NCBI GenBank assembly: GCA_016718275.1
Contig: JADKEA010000005.1
Span: forward strand, 62,001 to 126,000
Length of the DNA: 64,000 nt
Source: Candidatus Villigracilis affinis
GTDB taxonomy: Bacteria > Chloroflexota > Anaerolineae > Anaerolineales > Villigracilaceae
Direction of reading: 5' to 3'
This document shows, piece after piece, positions 51,825 through 60,474 of this stretch (positions within the stretch are counted from its first letter, which is position 1; every line of letters starts with the position of its first letter). The notes under the pieces were generated by a model. That model was not told the origin of the DNA. It saw nothing but the letters and a program-made list of their open reading frames with translations, and made no database searches. The translations under genes were made by a program, and so were the position numbers.

Positions 51825-52372
51825 CGGCGAAGCAAAGATCTACAACACAATCTGAATCAGGCTCGCCCGCGGGCGAGCCTGTGTATTTGGTGATCGGCTA
51901 CCTGCGCCGTCCGCATGGCATTCACGGCGAGATCATCATGGATCTGCATACCGATTTCCCCGACCGCATCAAATCGGGGCGCCAAATATTTATCGGCGAT
52001 AAACATCGCCCCGAAACTTTTGGCGGCGTCCGCGAGCATGGCGATGGGGTGCTCGTCAAATTTCGCGGGATCGAAACGCCCGAAGATGTCGGCCGATTTC
52101 GCAATCAGTGGGTGTATGTCAAAGCATCCGAAGTTCCTCCGCTGCCTGAGGGCAAATACTATCAATACGAAATGATCGGGCTGGATGTAATTGACGATGG
52201 CGGAAATCCGCTTGGCAAACTCGAAGAGATATTGGAAACGGGCGCCAACGACGTTTACATCGTCAGGGATGAATCTGGCAAGGAGATTCTCCTGCCCGCA
52301 ATTCCCTCGGTCATTCTGGACCTGGATATGGGTCGGCGAATACTGAAAGTTCACCTGCTCGAGGGATTGTAA
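51821..52372 (+). CDS. rimM: Ribosome maturation factor RimM
   Basis: 183 residues. The N-terminal RimM domain is YLVIGYLRRPHGIHGEIIMDLHTDFPDRI, and the C-terminal PRC barrel begins KYYQYEMIGLDVIDDGGNPLGKLEEILETGANDVYIV. It helps 16S rRNA processing and binds S19. The first 20 residues are a Ser/Thr/Gln-rich extension. The gene overlaps khpA by 4 bp, so translation is coupled. trmD and rplS, which often follow, are absent here; dprA follows instead. Confidence 0.95.
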   Translation: MTAKQRSTTQSESGSPAGEPVYLVIGYLRRPHGIHGEIIMDLHTDFPDRIKSGRQIFIGDKHRPETFGGVREHGDGVLVKFRGIETPEDVGRFRNQWVYVKASEVPPLPEGKYYQYEMIGLDVIDDGGNPLGKLEEILETGANDVYIVRDESGKEILLPAIPSVILDLDMGRRILKVHLLEGL

Positions 52373-52396
52373 GAGCAGGACTGTTACGGGGAACAA

Positions 52397-53503
52397 ATGG
52401 ACGATAGAAAATACTGGGTCGGCTTCAATCTGATCAAGGGTATTGGCGCAGTACGAATGCAGGGATTGGTCGCATATTTCGGCGACCTCGAATCTGCCTG
52501 GGGTGCTGATCCTGCTGGTTTGGCTGAAGCAGGCCTGGGTGCGAAAGTGATCGAGCGTGTCCTCGCAGCGCGTCAAAAAGTAGACCTCGATCAAATCTGG
52601 AACAAGATCGAATCGCAGGGGATCAAAATCCTGACATGGCAGGACGAGCAATATCCATCCCGATTAAAAGAAATTGACCAGCCGCCGCCCGTCTTATATA
52701 TTCGCGGTGAATATCTGCCCGATGACTTGTTTGCGGTGGCCATCGTCGGCACACGGCGTGTCACCCCATATGGGCGGCAGGTGACCGAGGAAATTTCATC
52801 CTTTCTTGCCGCAAACGGCATCACCGTAGTGAGCGGACTCGCCCGCGGTGTGGATGCAATCGCGCATCAAACTGCATTGAAGGCAGGCGGAAGAACCATC
52901 GGTATTTTAGGCAGCGGCGTAGACAAGATCTATCCGCCCGAGCATCAAAAGCTCGCCGAGCAAATGATGGAACGCGGCGCGGTCATCAGCGATTATGCGC
53001 CCGGCACGCCGCCGGATGCTTCCAATTTTCCACCGCGCAATCGGATCATTTCTGGGTTGTCATTGGCGGTGGTTGTCATCGAAGCGGGGGAGACCAGTGG
53101 TGCATTGATCACTGCCGAATTTGCCGCCGAGCAGGGACGCGAGATCTTTGCCGTGCCAGGCAGTATTCTTGCCCCGCAAAGCAAGGGCACGAACAAGCTG
53201 ATCCAAAATGGGGCACAGCCTCTGCTGAGTGCAAACGACCTGATGCAGGCTTTGGATATCACCCGCATCGGTGAGCACAAGACCGCGCGAAAGATGCTGC
53301 CAGCCGATGAGACCGAGGCGCGTTTGTTGAACGTCCTTGGCGGGGAACCTTTGCACGTGGATGAGATCCGCAATCAAACTGATTTGCCCATTGAGAGAGT
53401 TTCTGCTACACTGGCGCTCATGGAGTTGAAAGGCATGGTGCGCCAGGTAGGTGGTATGAATTACGTATCTGTGCGCGAATCGCAATCAGAATATAAAACT
53501 TGA
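52397..53503 (+). CDS. dprA: DNA-processing protein DprA
   Basis: 368 residues. An N-terminal helical SAM-like domain (YWVGFNLIKGIGAVRMQGLVAYFGD) precedes the Rossmann domain with VAIVGTRRVTPYGRQVTEE and GLARGVDAIAHQTAL. Later come NFPPRNRIISGLSLAVVVIEA and the C-terminal winged-helix (about 300-365). DprA loads RecA on incoming single-stranded DNA. The gene starts 24 bp after rimM. No other competence genes are in the window. Confidence 0.95.
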   Translation: MDDRKYWVGFNLIKGIGAVRMQGLVAYFGDLESAWGADPAGLAEAGLGAKVIERVLAARQKVDLDQIWNKIESQGIKILTWQDEQYPSRLKEIDQPPPVLYIRGEYLPDDLFAVAIVGTRRVTPYGRQVTEEISSFLAANGITVVSGLARGVDAIAHQTALKAGGRTIGILGSGVDKIYPPEHQKLAEQMMERGAVISDYAPGTPPDASNFPPRNRIISGLSLAVVVIEAGETSGALITAEFAAEQGREIFAVPGSILAPQSKGTNKLIQNGAQPLLSANDLMQALDITRIGEHKTARKMLPADETEARLLNVLGGEPLHVDEIRNQTDLPIERVSATLALMELKGMVRQVGGMNYVSVRESQSEYKT

Positions 53504-53570
53504 GGAGCATCGTTTCGAATTGCACAGCACAAATTAGAAATAGCATGTGATTTGAAACGCCCGAAAAAAT

Positions 53571-54662
53571 ATGGAACATACATATGCAGTGATCATGGCT
53601 GGCGGAGGCGGCACTCGCCTTTGGCCTATTTCGAGAAAAGAACGCCCGAAGCAATTATTGCCGTTACTTGGTCAGGAAACTTTATTTCAAAGCACGGTAA
53701 CACGTTTGAAGAATATGTTTCCGTATGAACGCATTCTGGTGGTGACGGTGGAGGAGCAGGCGCGCGAAATGCGCTTGCAGGCTCCTGAAATTCCCGAAGA
53801 AAATTACATCATCGAGCCTGCGCCGCGTGGAACCGCTTCGGTGGTTGGTCTGGCGGCGGCGGTTTTACACAAGCGTGACCCTGAAGCACGGATGGCGATC
53901 CTGCCGTCGGATCACTTTATCCGCAACCGCGACCTGTTCCACTATTTGCTCAATGCTGCGTTCGATGTGGCGGGAAATGGATATCTGGTAACGTTGGGAA
54001 TCACACCGACCCAGCCTTCCACAGCGTATGGCTATATTCAGCAGGGCGAGCCGTTGAACGGCGAATACAAATATCCTGCATACAATGTAAAGCGTTTTGT
54101 GGAAAAACCCGATGAGCTTACCGCACAGAAACTGCTCCATACCGGCGACCATTCGTGGAACAGCGGGATGTTTATCTGGCGTGCTGATACGATCCTAGGC
54201 GAGATCGACAAGCAGATGTCTGAATTAAGTGCAGTACTGAAGAAGATCGCGGCCGCCTGGGATACCGACCAACAGAATGCGATTCTGGATGAGAACTGGC
54301 ACACCCTCAAGACAGAAACAGTGGATTACGGTATTATGGAGCACGCCGAACGAGTGGCGGTTCTTCCTGCGGGTGGGTTGGGCTGGAGTGACGTGGGGAT
54401 GTGGTCTTCGCTGTTTGAAGTGCTTTTGCCCGATATGAATGGCAATATTTCAACGAATAGCAGCCTGCATCTGGCACATGAAACTTACAATACGCTTGTT
54501 TATGGCGGTAATGGTGACCGTTTGATCGTGACCATCGGTGTGGAAAACATGGTCATTGTGGATGGCGGAGATGTGGTGATGATCTGCAAGACCGATCATG
54601 CGCAAAAAGTAAAAGACGTGGTTGGGCATTTGAAGAAGCACAATCAGGAAAAATACTTGTAA
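53571..54662 (+). CDS. manC: Mannose-1-phosphate guanylyltransferase
   Basis: 363 residues. The nucleotidyltransferase motif is VIMAGGGGTRLWPISRKERPKQLLPLLG. It is followed by ILPSDHFI, FVEKPD, NSGMFIW and VDYGIMEHAERVAVLPAGGLGWSDVG. These are typical of GDP-mannose pyrophosphorylases. It makes GDP-mannose for glycan or lipoglycan synthesis. The short form lacks the C-terminal isomerase domain of type II enzymes. It sits between dprA and topA, which are often adjacent in other genomes, so it may be an insertion into that pair. Confidence 0.9.
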   Translation: MEHTYAVIMAGGGGTRLWPISRKERPKQLLPLLGQETLFQSTVTRLKNMFPYERILVVTVEEQAREMRLQAPEIPEENYIIEPAPRGTASVVGLAAAVLHKRDPEARMAILPSDHFIRNRDLFHYLLNAAFDVAGNGYLVTLGITPTQPSTAYGYIQQGEPLNGEYKYPAYNVKRFVEKPDELTAQKLLHTGDHSWNSGMFIWRADTILGEIDKQMSELSAVLKKIAAAWDTDQQNAILDENWHTLKTETVDYGIMEHAERVAVLPAGGLGWSDVGMWSSLFEVLLPDMNGNISTNSSLHLAHETYNTLVYGGNGDRLIVTIGVENMVIVDGGDVVMICKTDHAQKVKDVVGHLKKHNQEKYL

Positions 54663-54666
54663 TAAA

Positions 54667-54692
54667 AAATGCAGGAGATCGCTCCTGCATTT
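54667..54692 (+). terminator. Terminator after the manC-like gene
   Basis: AAATGCAGGAG at 54667-54677 and CTCCTGCATTT at 54682-54692 form an 11-bp stem with loop ATCG. It lies directly after the stop codon. Confidence 0.85.
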
Positions 54693-54754
54693 CAAGTTTT
54701 ATGGGGATTTTTCGATTTTTGAGGCTTGGGAAATTTGCCCTTCAAAAATTGCAT

Positions 54755-54783
54755 TTGATATATTTCGGAAAATTGCGTAGAAT
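54755..54783 (+). promoter_or_regulatory. Promoter of topA, with an overlapping inverted repeat
   Basis: TTGATA (54755-54760) and TAGAAT (54778-54783), spacer exactly 17 bp. An inverted repeat (AATGCGTCT at 54781-54789, AGACGCATT at 54821-54829) starts within the -10 and ends just before the topA ribosome-binding site. Because it overlaps the start site it may be an operator rather than an RNA hairpin. Confidence 0.65.
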
Positions 54784-54845
54784 GCGTCTCCAGCATGGAA
54801 GAAACCAGGCTTTGACAAACAGACGCATTTTTGCGTGGAGGATCG

Positions 54846-57155
54846 ATGGAAGCTTATTGTATGAAGTGCAAGACAAAACGGGAGATAAAAGACCCAGTTG
54901 CGGGATTCAACGCAAAGGGTTCTCCTGTTACAACGGGGGTGTGCCCTGAATGCGGCACAAAACTCTATCGCATGGGAAGGACCGACGCCCACGCGGATAT
55001 GGTCGCGCCCCCGCGCCCCGCGAAGGTGGTTGTGCGCGATGGAAAATTGGTGATCGTCGAATCGCCCGCAAAGGCAAAGACCGTTGGGCGTTTTCTTGGC
55101 AAGGGATATACAGTCCGCGCATCGGTGGGACATGTGCGTGACCTGCTCAAATCGCAGTTGTCTGTGGATGTGGATAATAATTTCGAGCCGAAGTATCGCG
55201 TTCCAAATGAAAAGAAGGATGTGGTCAAGGAGATCAAGAAACTCGCTTCAACCGCCGAGGAGATCTATCTCGCAACAGATCCTGACCGTGAAGGCGAATC
55301 GATTTCCTGGCATTTGGCGGAAGCCGCGCAGATCGATATGGAGCGCGCTAAACGCGTGGTCTTCCATGAAATTACCGCGCCTGCCGTGGCGGAAGCGTTT
55401 GCGAATCCGCGTGAGATCAACATGGACCTGGTCAATGCCCAACAGGCACGCCGCGTGTTGGACCGTCTGGTGGGTTACAGCATCAGTCCCATTTTATGGG
55501 AGAAGGTGCGCGGACGTCTGTCAGCGGGGCGCGTGCAATCGGTGGCTCTCAGGCTCATCGTCGAACGTGAACGAGAGATCGATGAGTTCAAACCCGTTGA
55601 GTATTGGTCAATTCACGCTGAGTTAAAGCATGGGAGTGCAAAGTCCTCCTTCCTTGCCAAACTGGTGCGCGTTGACGACAAAGAACCGGAACTTCCAAAT
55701 GAAGAGACGGTCAAACCGATTCTGATCGACATGGAAACCGCCGCGTATGCGGTGACGAAAGTCAAACGGGGCGAGCGCAGGCGGAAACCATCCGCGCCGT
55801 TTACAACATCCACTTTACAGCAGGAAGCCTCACGCAAACTTGGCTTCACTGCCAAGCGCACGATGGGGCTGGCGCAGGGATTATACGAAGGCCAGGATGT
55901 AGGCGAAGGCGGTACGACGGGTTTGATCACCTACATGCGTACCGACTCGATGAATGTCTCCACCATCGCGCAAAGCGAAGCGCGTGAATATGTGACGGGA
56001 AAATATGGCAAGGATTATCTGCCTGCTGAAGCGCCCATTTATAAGACCAAGTCTGCGGGCGCGCAGGAGGCACATGAGGCCATTCGTCCGACCTCTGCCA
56101 TGCGTGACCCTGAAAAAGTAAAAGAATACCTCGACCCGGCCATGTTCAAGTTGTACCGTTTGATCTGGCAGCGTTTTGTGGCTTCACAAATGGAATCGGC
56201 TGTGTTCGATACCTTGCAGGTGGAAGTGACAGGGAAGACGGCGGAGCATGAATATCTTTTGCGCGCTTCCGGTTCTGCAGTGAAGTTCCCCGGCTTTTTG
56301 GTCGTATATGAAGAAGCCAAAAATGAAGACGTGAAAACGGAAGAAGACGAAGAGAACGTTAAAATTCCCGCTGGTATCGCCGAGGGACAGGAGCAGGAAT
56401 TGGTGCGGCTCATTCCCGAGCAACACTTCACCCAGCCGCCTCCGCGCTTTTCAGAAGCCTCCCTCGTGCAGGCGCTTGAAGAAAATGGAATCGGACGTCC
56501 GTCGACGTATGCGCCGACGATCTCCACCATTCAACAGCGTGGTTATGTGGAGCGCGTCGAGAAGCGATTGATCCCAACGGATACCGGCTTGCAAGTCAAT
56601 GACTTGATGGTGCAATACTTTCCCGAAGTGGTGGATTTCAATTTCACCGCGCATATGGAGGAGGATCTTGACAAGATCGCCTCAGGCGAGATGTTGTGGA
56701 CCGACGCCATTCGCGAGTTTTACGAACCGTTTGCCGTTGACGTGAAAAAGGCGCAGGCGGAAATGCCTGTCACCAAATCGGGTCCTGAACCGATTGGCCG
56801 TGCCTGTCCCACTTGTGGGAAGGAATTGGTCATCCGCTACGGGCGCTTCGGGAAATTCATTTCATGCAGCGGCTTCCCTGAATGCCGCTACACCGAACCC
56901 TGGCTGGAAAAGATCGGCGTCTTTTGTCCGAAAGATCACGGCGACCTCGTTGAGCGCAAGACCCGCAAGGGACGCACGTTCTTCGGTTGTATGAACTATC
57001 CGAATTGCGATTTCACTTCATGGAAGAAACCGCTTGCCATTCCGTGCCCCAAGTGTAATGGTCTGTTGGTGATCGCCAACAAGCGCGAAGCCCAATGTAC
57101 CAATTGTTCCGAATCCTTCCTGCTGGAAGAGATCGTGCCTGAAACGATAGAATAA
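54846..57155 (+). CDS. topA: DNA topoisomerase I with N-terminal zinc ribbon
   Basis: 769 residues from ATG 54846, with GGAGG at 54837-54841. Residues 1-45 form an added zinc ribbon (Cys5, Cys8, Cys33, Cys36) of the DUF5679 type. The Toprim domain starts at about 66 with KLVIVESPAKAKTVGRFLG. The active-site Tyr363 lies in GLITYMRTDS. Three zinc-finger modules occur near the C-terminus (CPTCGKELVIRYGRFGKFISC, CPKDHGDLV...CMNYPNC, CPKCNGLLV...CTNC). The enzyme relaxes negative supercoils. The N-terminal ribbon is outside the usual TopA architecture. Confidence 0.95.
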   Translation: MEAYCMKCKTKREIKDPVAGFNAKGSPVTTGVCPECGTKLYRMGRTDAHADMVAPPRPAKVVVRDGKLVIVESPAKAKTVGRFLGKGYTVRASVGHVRDLLKSQLSVDVDNNFEPKYRVPNEKKDVVKEIKKLASTAEEIYLATDPDREGESISWHLAEAAQIDMERAKRVVFHEITAPAVAEAFANPREINMDLVNAQQARRVLDRLVGYSISPILWEKVRGRLSAGRVQSVALRLIVEREREIDEFKPVEYWSIHAELKHGSAKSSFLAKLVRVDDKEPELPNEETVKPILIDMETAAYAVTKVKRGERRRKPSAPFTTSTLQQEASRKLGFTAKRTMGLAQGLYEGQDVGEGGTTGLITYMRTDSMNVSTIAQSEAREYVTGKYGKDYLPAEAPIYKTKSAGAQEAHEAIRPTSAMRDPEKVKEYLDPAMFKLYRLIWQRFVASQMESAVFDTLQVEVTGKTAEHEYLLRASGSAVKFPGFLVVYEEAKNEDVKTEEDEENVKIPAGIAEGQEQELVRLIPEQHFTQPPPRFSEASLVQALEENGIGRPSTYAPTISTIQQRGYVERVEKRLIPTDTGLQVNDLMVQYFPEVVDFNFTAHMEEDLDKIASGEMLWTDAIREFYEPFAVDVKKAQAEMPVTKSGPEPIGRACPTCGKELVIRYGRFGKFISCSGFPECRYTEPWLEKIGVFCPKDHGDLVERKTRKGRTFFGCMNYPNCDFTSWKKPLAIPCPKCNGLLVIANKREAQCTNCSESFLLEEIVPETIE

Positions 57156-57156
57156 A

Positions 57157-57194
57157 AAATGACAGTCACCCGCTTTGCGAGGTGACTGTCATTT
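57157..57194 (+). terminator. Terminator after topA
   Basis: AAATGACAGTCACC at 57157-57170 and its complement at 57181-57194 form a 14-bp stem with a 10-nt loop. It is intergenic, just before the small membrane-protein gene. Confidence 0.85.
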
Positions 57195-57211
57195 GAATGA
57201 AGGAGAAGAAA

Positions 57212-57397
57212 ATGCACTTTACGCCACCCCCATATCTCGACCCGGGCTCCGGGAGTTTCATCATTCAAATTTTGATCGCCGCTTTGCTCGGCCTGGGTGT
57301 TGCCCTGCGCGCTTCGTGGAGCAAGATCAAGGGATATTTTGGAGTCAAGCCAAAAGCGGAAGAAGAGGATAACGACTCGGCCGATGCAAGCGACTGA
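57212..57397 (+). CDS. Small single-pass membrane protein (YLDPGSGSF motif)
   Basis: 61 residues from ATG 57212 with AAGGAGA in front. It starts MHFTPPPYLDPGSGSFIIQI. A single hydrophobic helix (about 15-34) is followed by a basic stretch (SWSKIKGYFGVKPK) and an acidic tail. Small proteins with a (Y/V)DPGSGS motif followed by one helix occur in several phyla, often next to methyltransferase or glycan genes; their function is not established. This gene overlaps the start of the methyltransferase by 14 bp, so the two are translationally linked. Confidence 0.75.
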   Translation: MHFTPPPYLDPGSGSFIIQILIAALLGLGVALRASWSKIKGYFGVKPKAEEEDNDSADASD

Positions 57398-58772
57398 AAA
57401 ACTTTCCGCTTCTTTTCGTGACCCGAGCGGGTTCCTGTTTACTAGAAACGGGATCCTGTACCGACAGATCAACCGCGCCTATGAAAAAGATTATGCGCGG
57501 TTGATGGATTCTGGGCTGTACGATAAGCTGGTCAAGGCTGGGTTGCTGATTCCGCATGTTGAGACCGATCAGGCCCCAGCGGACGCGCAGCGCGATGCGG
57601 CTTTAAAAGTCATCCAGCCAGAGCGTGTGCCGTTCATTTCCTATCCGTATGAATGGTCATTCAGTCAGTTGAAAGATGCGGCGCTGGCGACCTTGTCCAT
57701 TCACAAACGTGCGATCAAGATGGGAATGTCGTTGAAGGATGCGAGCGCGTATAACATTCAATTTGTGCGTGGCAAAGCAACATTGATCGACACACTTTCT
57801 TTTGAAGTTTATAAAGAGGGTGAGCCGTGGGTGGCGTATCGTCAGTTTTGCCAGCATTTTCTCGCGCCGCTTGCCTTGATGGCTTATTGTGATGTGCGCC
57901 TGAGTCAGTTGATGCGCGTGTATATCGATGGTGTGCCGCTTGACCTGGCCAGTAAACTTTTACCAGCAAAAACAAAATTTAATTTTGGTTTGCTCACGCA
58001 TATCCATGTTCATGCCAGCGCGCAAAAGCGTTATTCTGACAAGGCGATCGAGCCGCGCAAAGGCGCAATGCGAGTGAATCAGCAGGCAATGATTGGCTTG
58101 ATCGAAAGCCTTGAAGCCGCTATAAAAAAGTTGACATGGAAGCCTGCGGGGACGGAGTGGGGCGACTATTACGAGAATACAAATTACACCGATGGCGCGT
58201 TTGAACACAAGAAACAACTTGTGCGCGAATGGTCACTTGAAAAAAAGCCCGCGCTGGTTTGGGATCTGGGCGGAAACACAGGTGTGTTCAGCCGCGAAGC
58301 GGCATCATCGGATGCGTTTACGGTTTCATTTGATATTGACCCCGCCGCAGTGGAACAAAATTATCGGACGGTGAAATCGAAAAAGGAACAGAACATCCTG
58401 CCGTTGGTTTTGGATCTGACTAACCCCAGTCCATCGCTGGGTTGGGACCATACCGAGCGCGATTCTTTCGGTGCGCGCGGCCCTGTGGATATGGCGCTGG
58501 CGCTGGCGGTCATTCATCATCTCGCCATCTCGAATAATGTGCCGCTGTCCCAATTGGCGTCATTTTTTGCGGCGCGTTCCAAATGGCTTGTCATCGAATT
58601 CGTCCCCAAATCTGATTCGCAGGTTCAGAAATTACTCACCTCGCGCGAGGATATTTTCCCGAATTACACCCGTGAGGGTTTCGAAAAGGCTTTTTCCACC
58701 TGCTTCACTATCCACAAATCTGAGGTCGTGCGGGATTCGGAACGCATCCTTTATTTAATGGAAACGCGGTAA
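57384..58772 (+). CDS. SAM-dependent methyltransferase with long N-terminal domain
   Basis: 462 residues from ATG 57384. Residues 1-275 are an N-terminal domain (ASFRDPSGFLFTRNG at the start, later FISYPYEWSFSQLKDAALATL and ASAYNIQFVRGKATLIDTL) that resembles the nodulation-protein NoeA-like/COG2264-neighbour families. It contains no catalytic motif that I can identify. Residues 288-460 are a class I methyltransferase: ALVWDLGGNTGVFS (glycine-rich motif at 294-300), SFDIDPAAV and LALAVIHHLA. The target is unknown. The preceding small membrane protein is overlapping. Confidence 0.78.
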   Translation: MQATEKLSASFRDPSGFLFTRNGILYRQINRAYEKDYARLMDSGLYDKLVKAGLLIPHVETDQAPADAQRDAALKVIQPERVPFISYPYEWSFSQLKDAALATLSIHKRAIKMGMSLKDASAYNIQFVRGKATLIDTLSFEVYKEGEPWVAYRQFCQHFLAPLALMAYCDVRLSQLMRVYIDGVPLDLASKLLPAKTKFNFGLLTHIHVHASAQKRYSDKAIEPRKGAMRVNQQAMIGLIESLEAAIKKLTWKPAGTEWGDYYENTNYTDGAFEHKKQLVREWSLEKKPALVWDLGGNTGVFSREAASSDAFTVSFDIDPAAVEQNYRTVKSKKEQNILPLVLDLTNPSPSLGWDHTERDSFGARGPVDMALALAVIHHLAISNNVPLSQLASFFAARSKWLVIEFVPKSDSQVQKLLTSREDIFPNYTREGFEKAFSTCFTIHKSEVVRDSERILYLMETR

Positions 58773-58842
58773 CCATTCTGATATGTGGGCATGAAAAATT
58801 GGATGTATAATTGCATAAATATCATCAAACAAGGAGCCTCAC

Positions 58843-59838
58843 ATGCAGTTTGTTGTTGCGTTTCTAAAAAAACTGCCCGCCCTTCCAATCGCTTTGTTTG
58901 TTGGCGGATTGGTTTTAGGATTGCTGGTCGGGTGGGTGATCTGGCCCACGGAGTACATTAATACAACACCAGACTCTCTGCGCGCAGACTTACAGGAAGA
59001 TTACCTGCGCATGGCGATCGACTCCTATCGGATTGACCCAAATCCAGACCTTGCCATTCAGCGCTGGTTTAATCTGGGGGCAGGTGCCCAGCAGGCGTTC
59101 GCGAGTATTCAGGCCAATCCAGGTAAACTGGATCCCAACACGATCAAAGTCTATGGCGAAACGATCAAGAAGATTCTTGAATCAGGGGCTTTGCCGCCGA
59201 CGAATCCGGGAAGCGGCTCCACGCTCGTTAAGACGATCACTTTGGCTGTTGGTGGTCTCGTACTTTTAGGCTTACTAGGATATGGCGGTTGGTATTTGTA
59301 TCGGTTATTGGGCAAACGCGGCAGCGGCGAAGTGACCCCCACGATGCAGGCTGCTGAACTTAGCCGCAGCGCTGAGAAAACCAATTTCGAACAGCTTGGT
59401 CTGGCTCCACCCATTACCCAAACCATGACCACGTATGTGCTTGGCGATGACCTGTATGATGAATCATTCAGCATCGATACACAGGCTGGCGAATTTATGG
59501 GTGAGTATGGCGTCGGTGTTTCAGAAGCCATCGGCGTGGGCGAACCTAAGAAGGTCACTGCGCTTGAGATCTGGCTCTTCGACAAGAACGATATCAAGAC
59601 CGCCACAAAAGTATTGATGTCTCAGCATGCGTTCAATGACCCGGCGATTCGTGCCCGCCTCGAACCTAAGGGTGAGTTGATCCTCGTCGAGCCGCAGGCT
59701 CAGGTGCTGTTGGAGACTGCCACCCTGCAGCTTCTTGCAACCGTTGTTGACCTTGAATATGGTCACGGCCCGCAACCATCAGACAGCTACTTCGAGCGCA
59801 TCACCCTTGAGTTGGCGATCTGGCCGCGACAGGGATAA
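58843..59838 (+). CDS. Two-helix membrane protein of unknown function
   Basis: 331 residues. Helix 1 (about 12-32) and helix 2 (about 127-150) enclose an extracytoplasmic domain with LRADLQEDYLRMAIDSYRIDPNPDLAIQRW. After a short charged linker, a cytoplasmic C-terminal domain (about 185-330) has LGDDLYDESFSIDTQAGEFMGE, ITALEIWLFDKNDI and LELAIWPRQG. The C-terminal part looks like a beta-sandwich. I cannot assign a family. Anaerolineae genomes often have such conserved proteins. AAGGAGCC precedes the ATG. Confidence 0.65.
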   Translation: MQFVVAFLKKLPALPIALFVGGLVLGLLVGWVIWPTEYINTTPDSLRADLQEDYLRMAIDSYRIDPNPDLAIQRWFNLGAGAQQAFASIQANPGKLDPNTIKVYGETIKKILESGALPPTNPGSGSTLVKTITLAVGGLVLLGLLGYGGWYLYRLLGKRGSGEVTPTMQAAELSRSAEKTNFEQLGLAPPITQTMTTYVLGDDLYDESFSIDTQAGEFMGEYGVGVSEAIGVGEPKKVTALEIWLFDKNDIKTATKVLMSQHAFNDPAIRARLEPKGELILVEPQAQVLLETATLQLLATVVDLEYGHGPQPSDSYFERITLELAIWPRQG

Positions 59839-59850
59839 ATCAATAAAAAT

Positions 59851-59883
59851 AAAAAGCCGCTTCCATTTTGGAAGCGGCTTTTT
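59851..59883. terminator. Terminator between the membrane-protein gene and greA
   Basis: 14-bp stem, AAAAAGCCGCTTCC and GGAAGCGGCTTTTT, with a 5-nt loop. U-runs on both sides serve converging genes. Confidence 0.93.
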
Positions 59884-59930
59884 GGTTAACACTGTTCTTG
59901 CGAGAACCAATCTCGCTTTTTCGTGATCGA

Positions 59931-60395
59931 CTACTCGATGCTGATGATCTTGAATTTGATCTTCCCGCCGGGAGTCTCCGCCTCGGCGATCTGACCGACC
60001 TTTTTATCCATCAATGCGCGGCCGATGGGGGATTCGTGCGAGATCCTTCCGTTGCGCGGATCGGCTTCGGTGGCGCCGACCAGGTGATAGGTCTCAGGGT
60101 CAAAATCGGCTTCCTGAATCGTCACGCGTGAACCGATCGAGACCACATCCCTGACCTGTGAGCTATCGATAATAACGGCGCTCCTCAGAATGGATTCGAG
60201 TTCTTGAATGCGGCCCTCAAGAAAGCCCTGATCCTCCTTGGCTTTGTGGTAATCGGCGTTTTCCGAAAGATCGCCCATTTGAATGGCCGAGCGCAGGCGC
60301 TGGGAAAGTTCCTCGCGCTTTGCTCCCTTGAGTTCCTGTAATTCGGCAGTAAGCTTTGCTTCGCCTTCGGGGGTAAGGTAGTTGGTATGTGACAT
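59931..60395 (-). CDS. greA: Transcription elongation factor GreA
   Basis: 154 residues. The N-terminal coiled coil (TPEGEAKLTAELQELKGAKREELSQRL) has acidic tip residues in ENADYHKAKEDQ. The C-terminal FKBP-like domain has ISHESPIGRALMDKKVGQIAE. It rescues backtracked RNA polymerase. RBS AAAGGAGC. Gene order greA after the dgt-like gene on the same strand. Confidence 0.96.
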   Translation of the reverse strand: MSHTNYLTPEGEAKLTAELQELKGAKREELSQRLRSAIQMGDLSENADYHKAKEDQGFLEGRIQELESILRSAVIIDSSQVRDVVSIGSRVTIQEADFDPETYHLVGATEADPRNGRISHESPIGRALMDKKVGQIAEAETPGGKIKFKIISIE

Positions 60396-60474
60396 ATAAA
60401 TCGCTCCTTTCTGAAATTGTTATATTGGATGTGAAGGAAGGAAAAAAATACTTTGTTCCCCCTTGATTGAAAAG

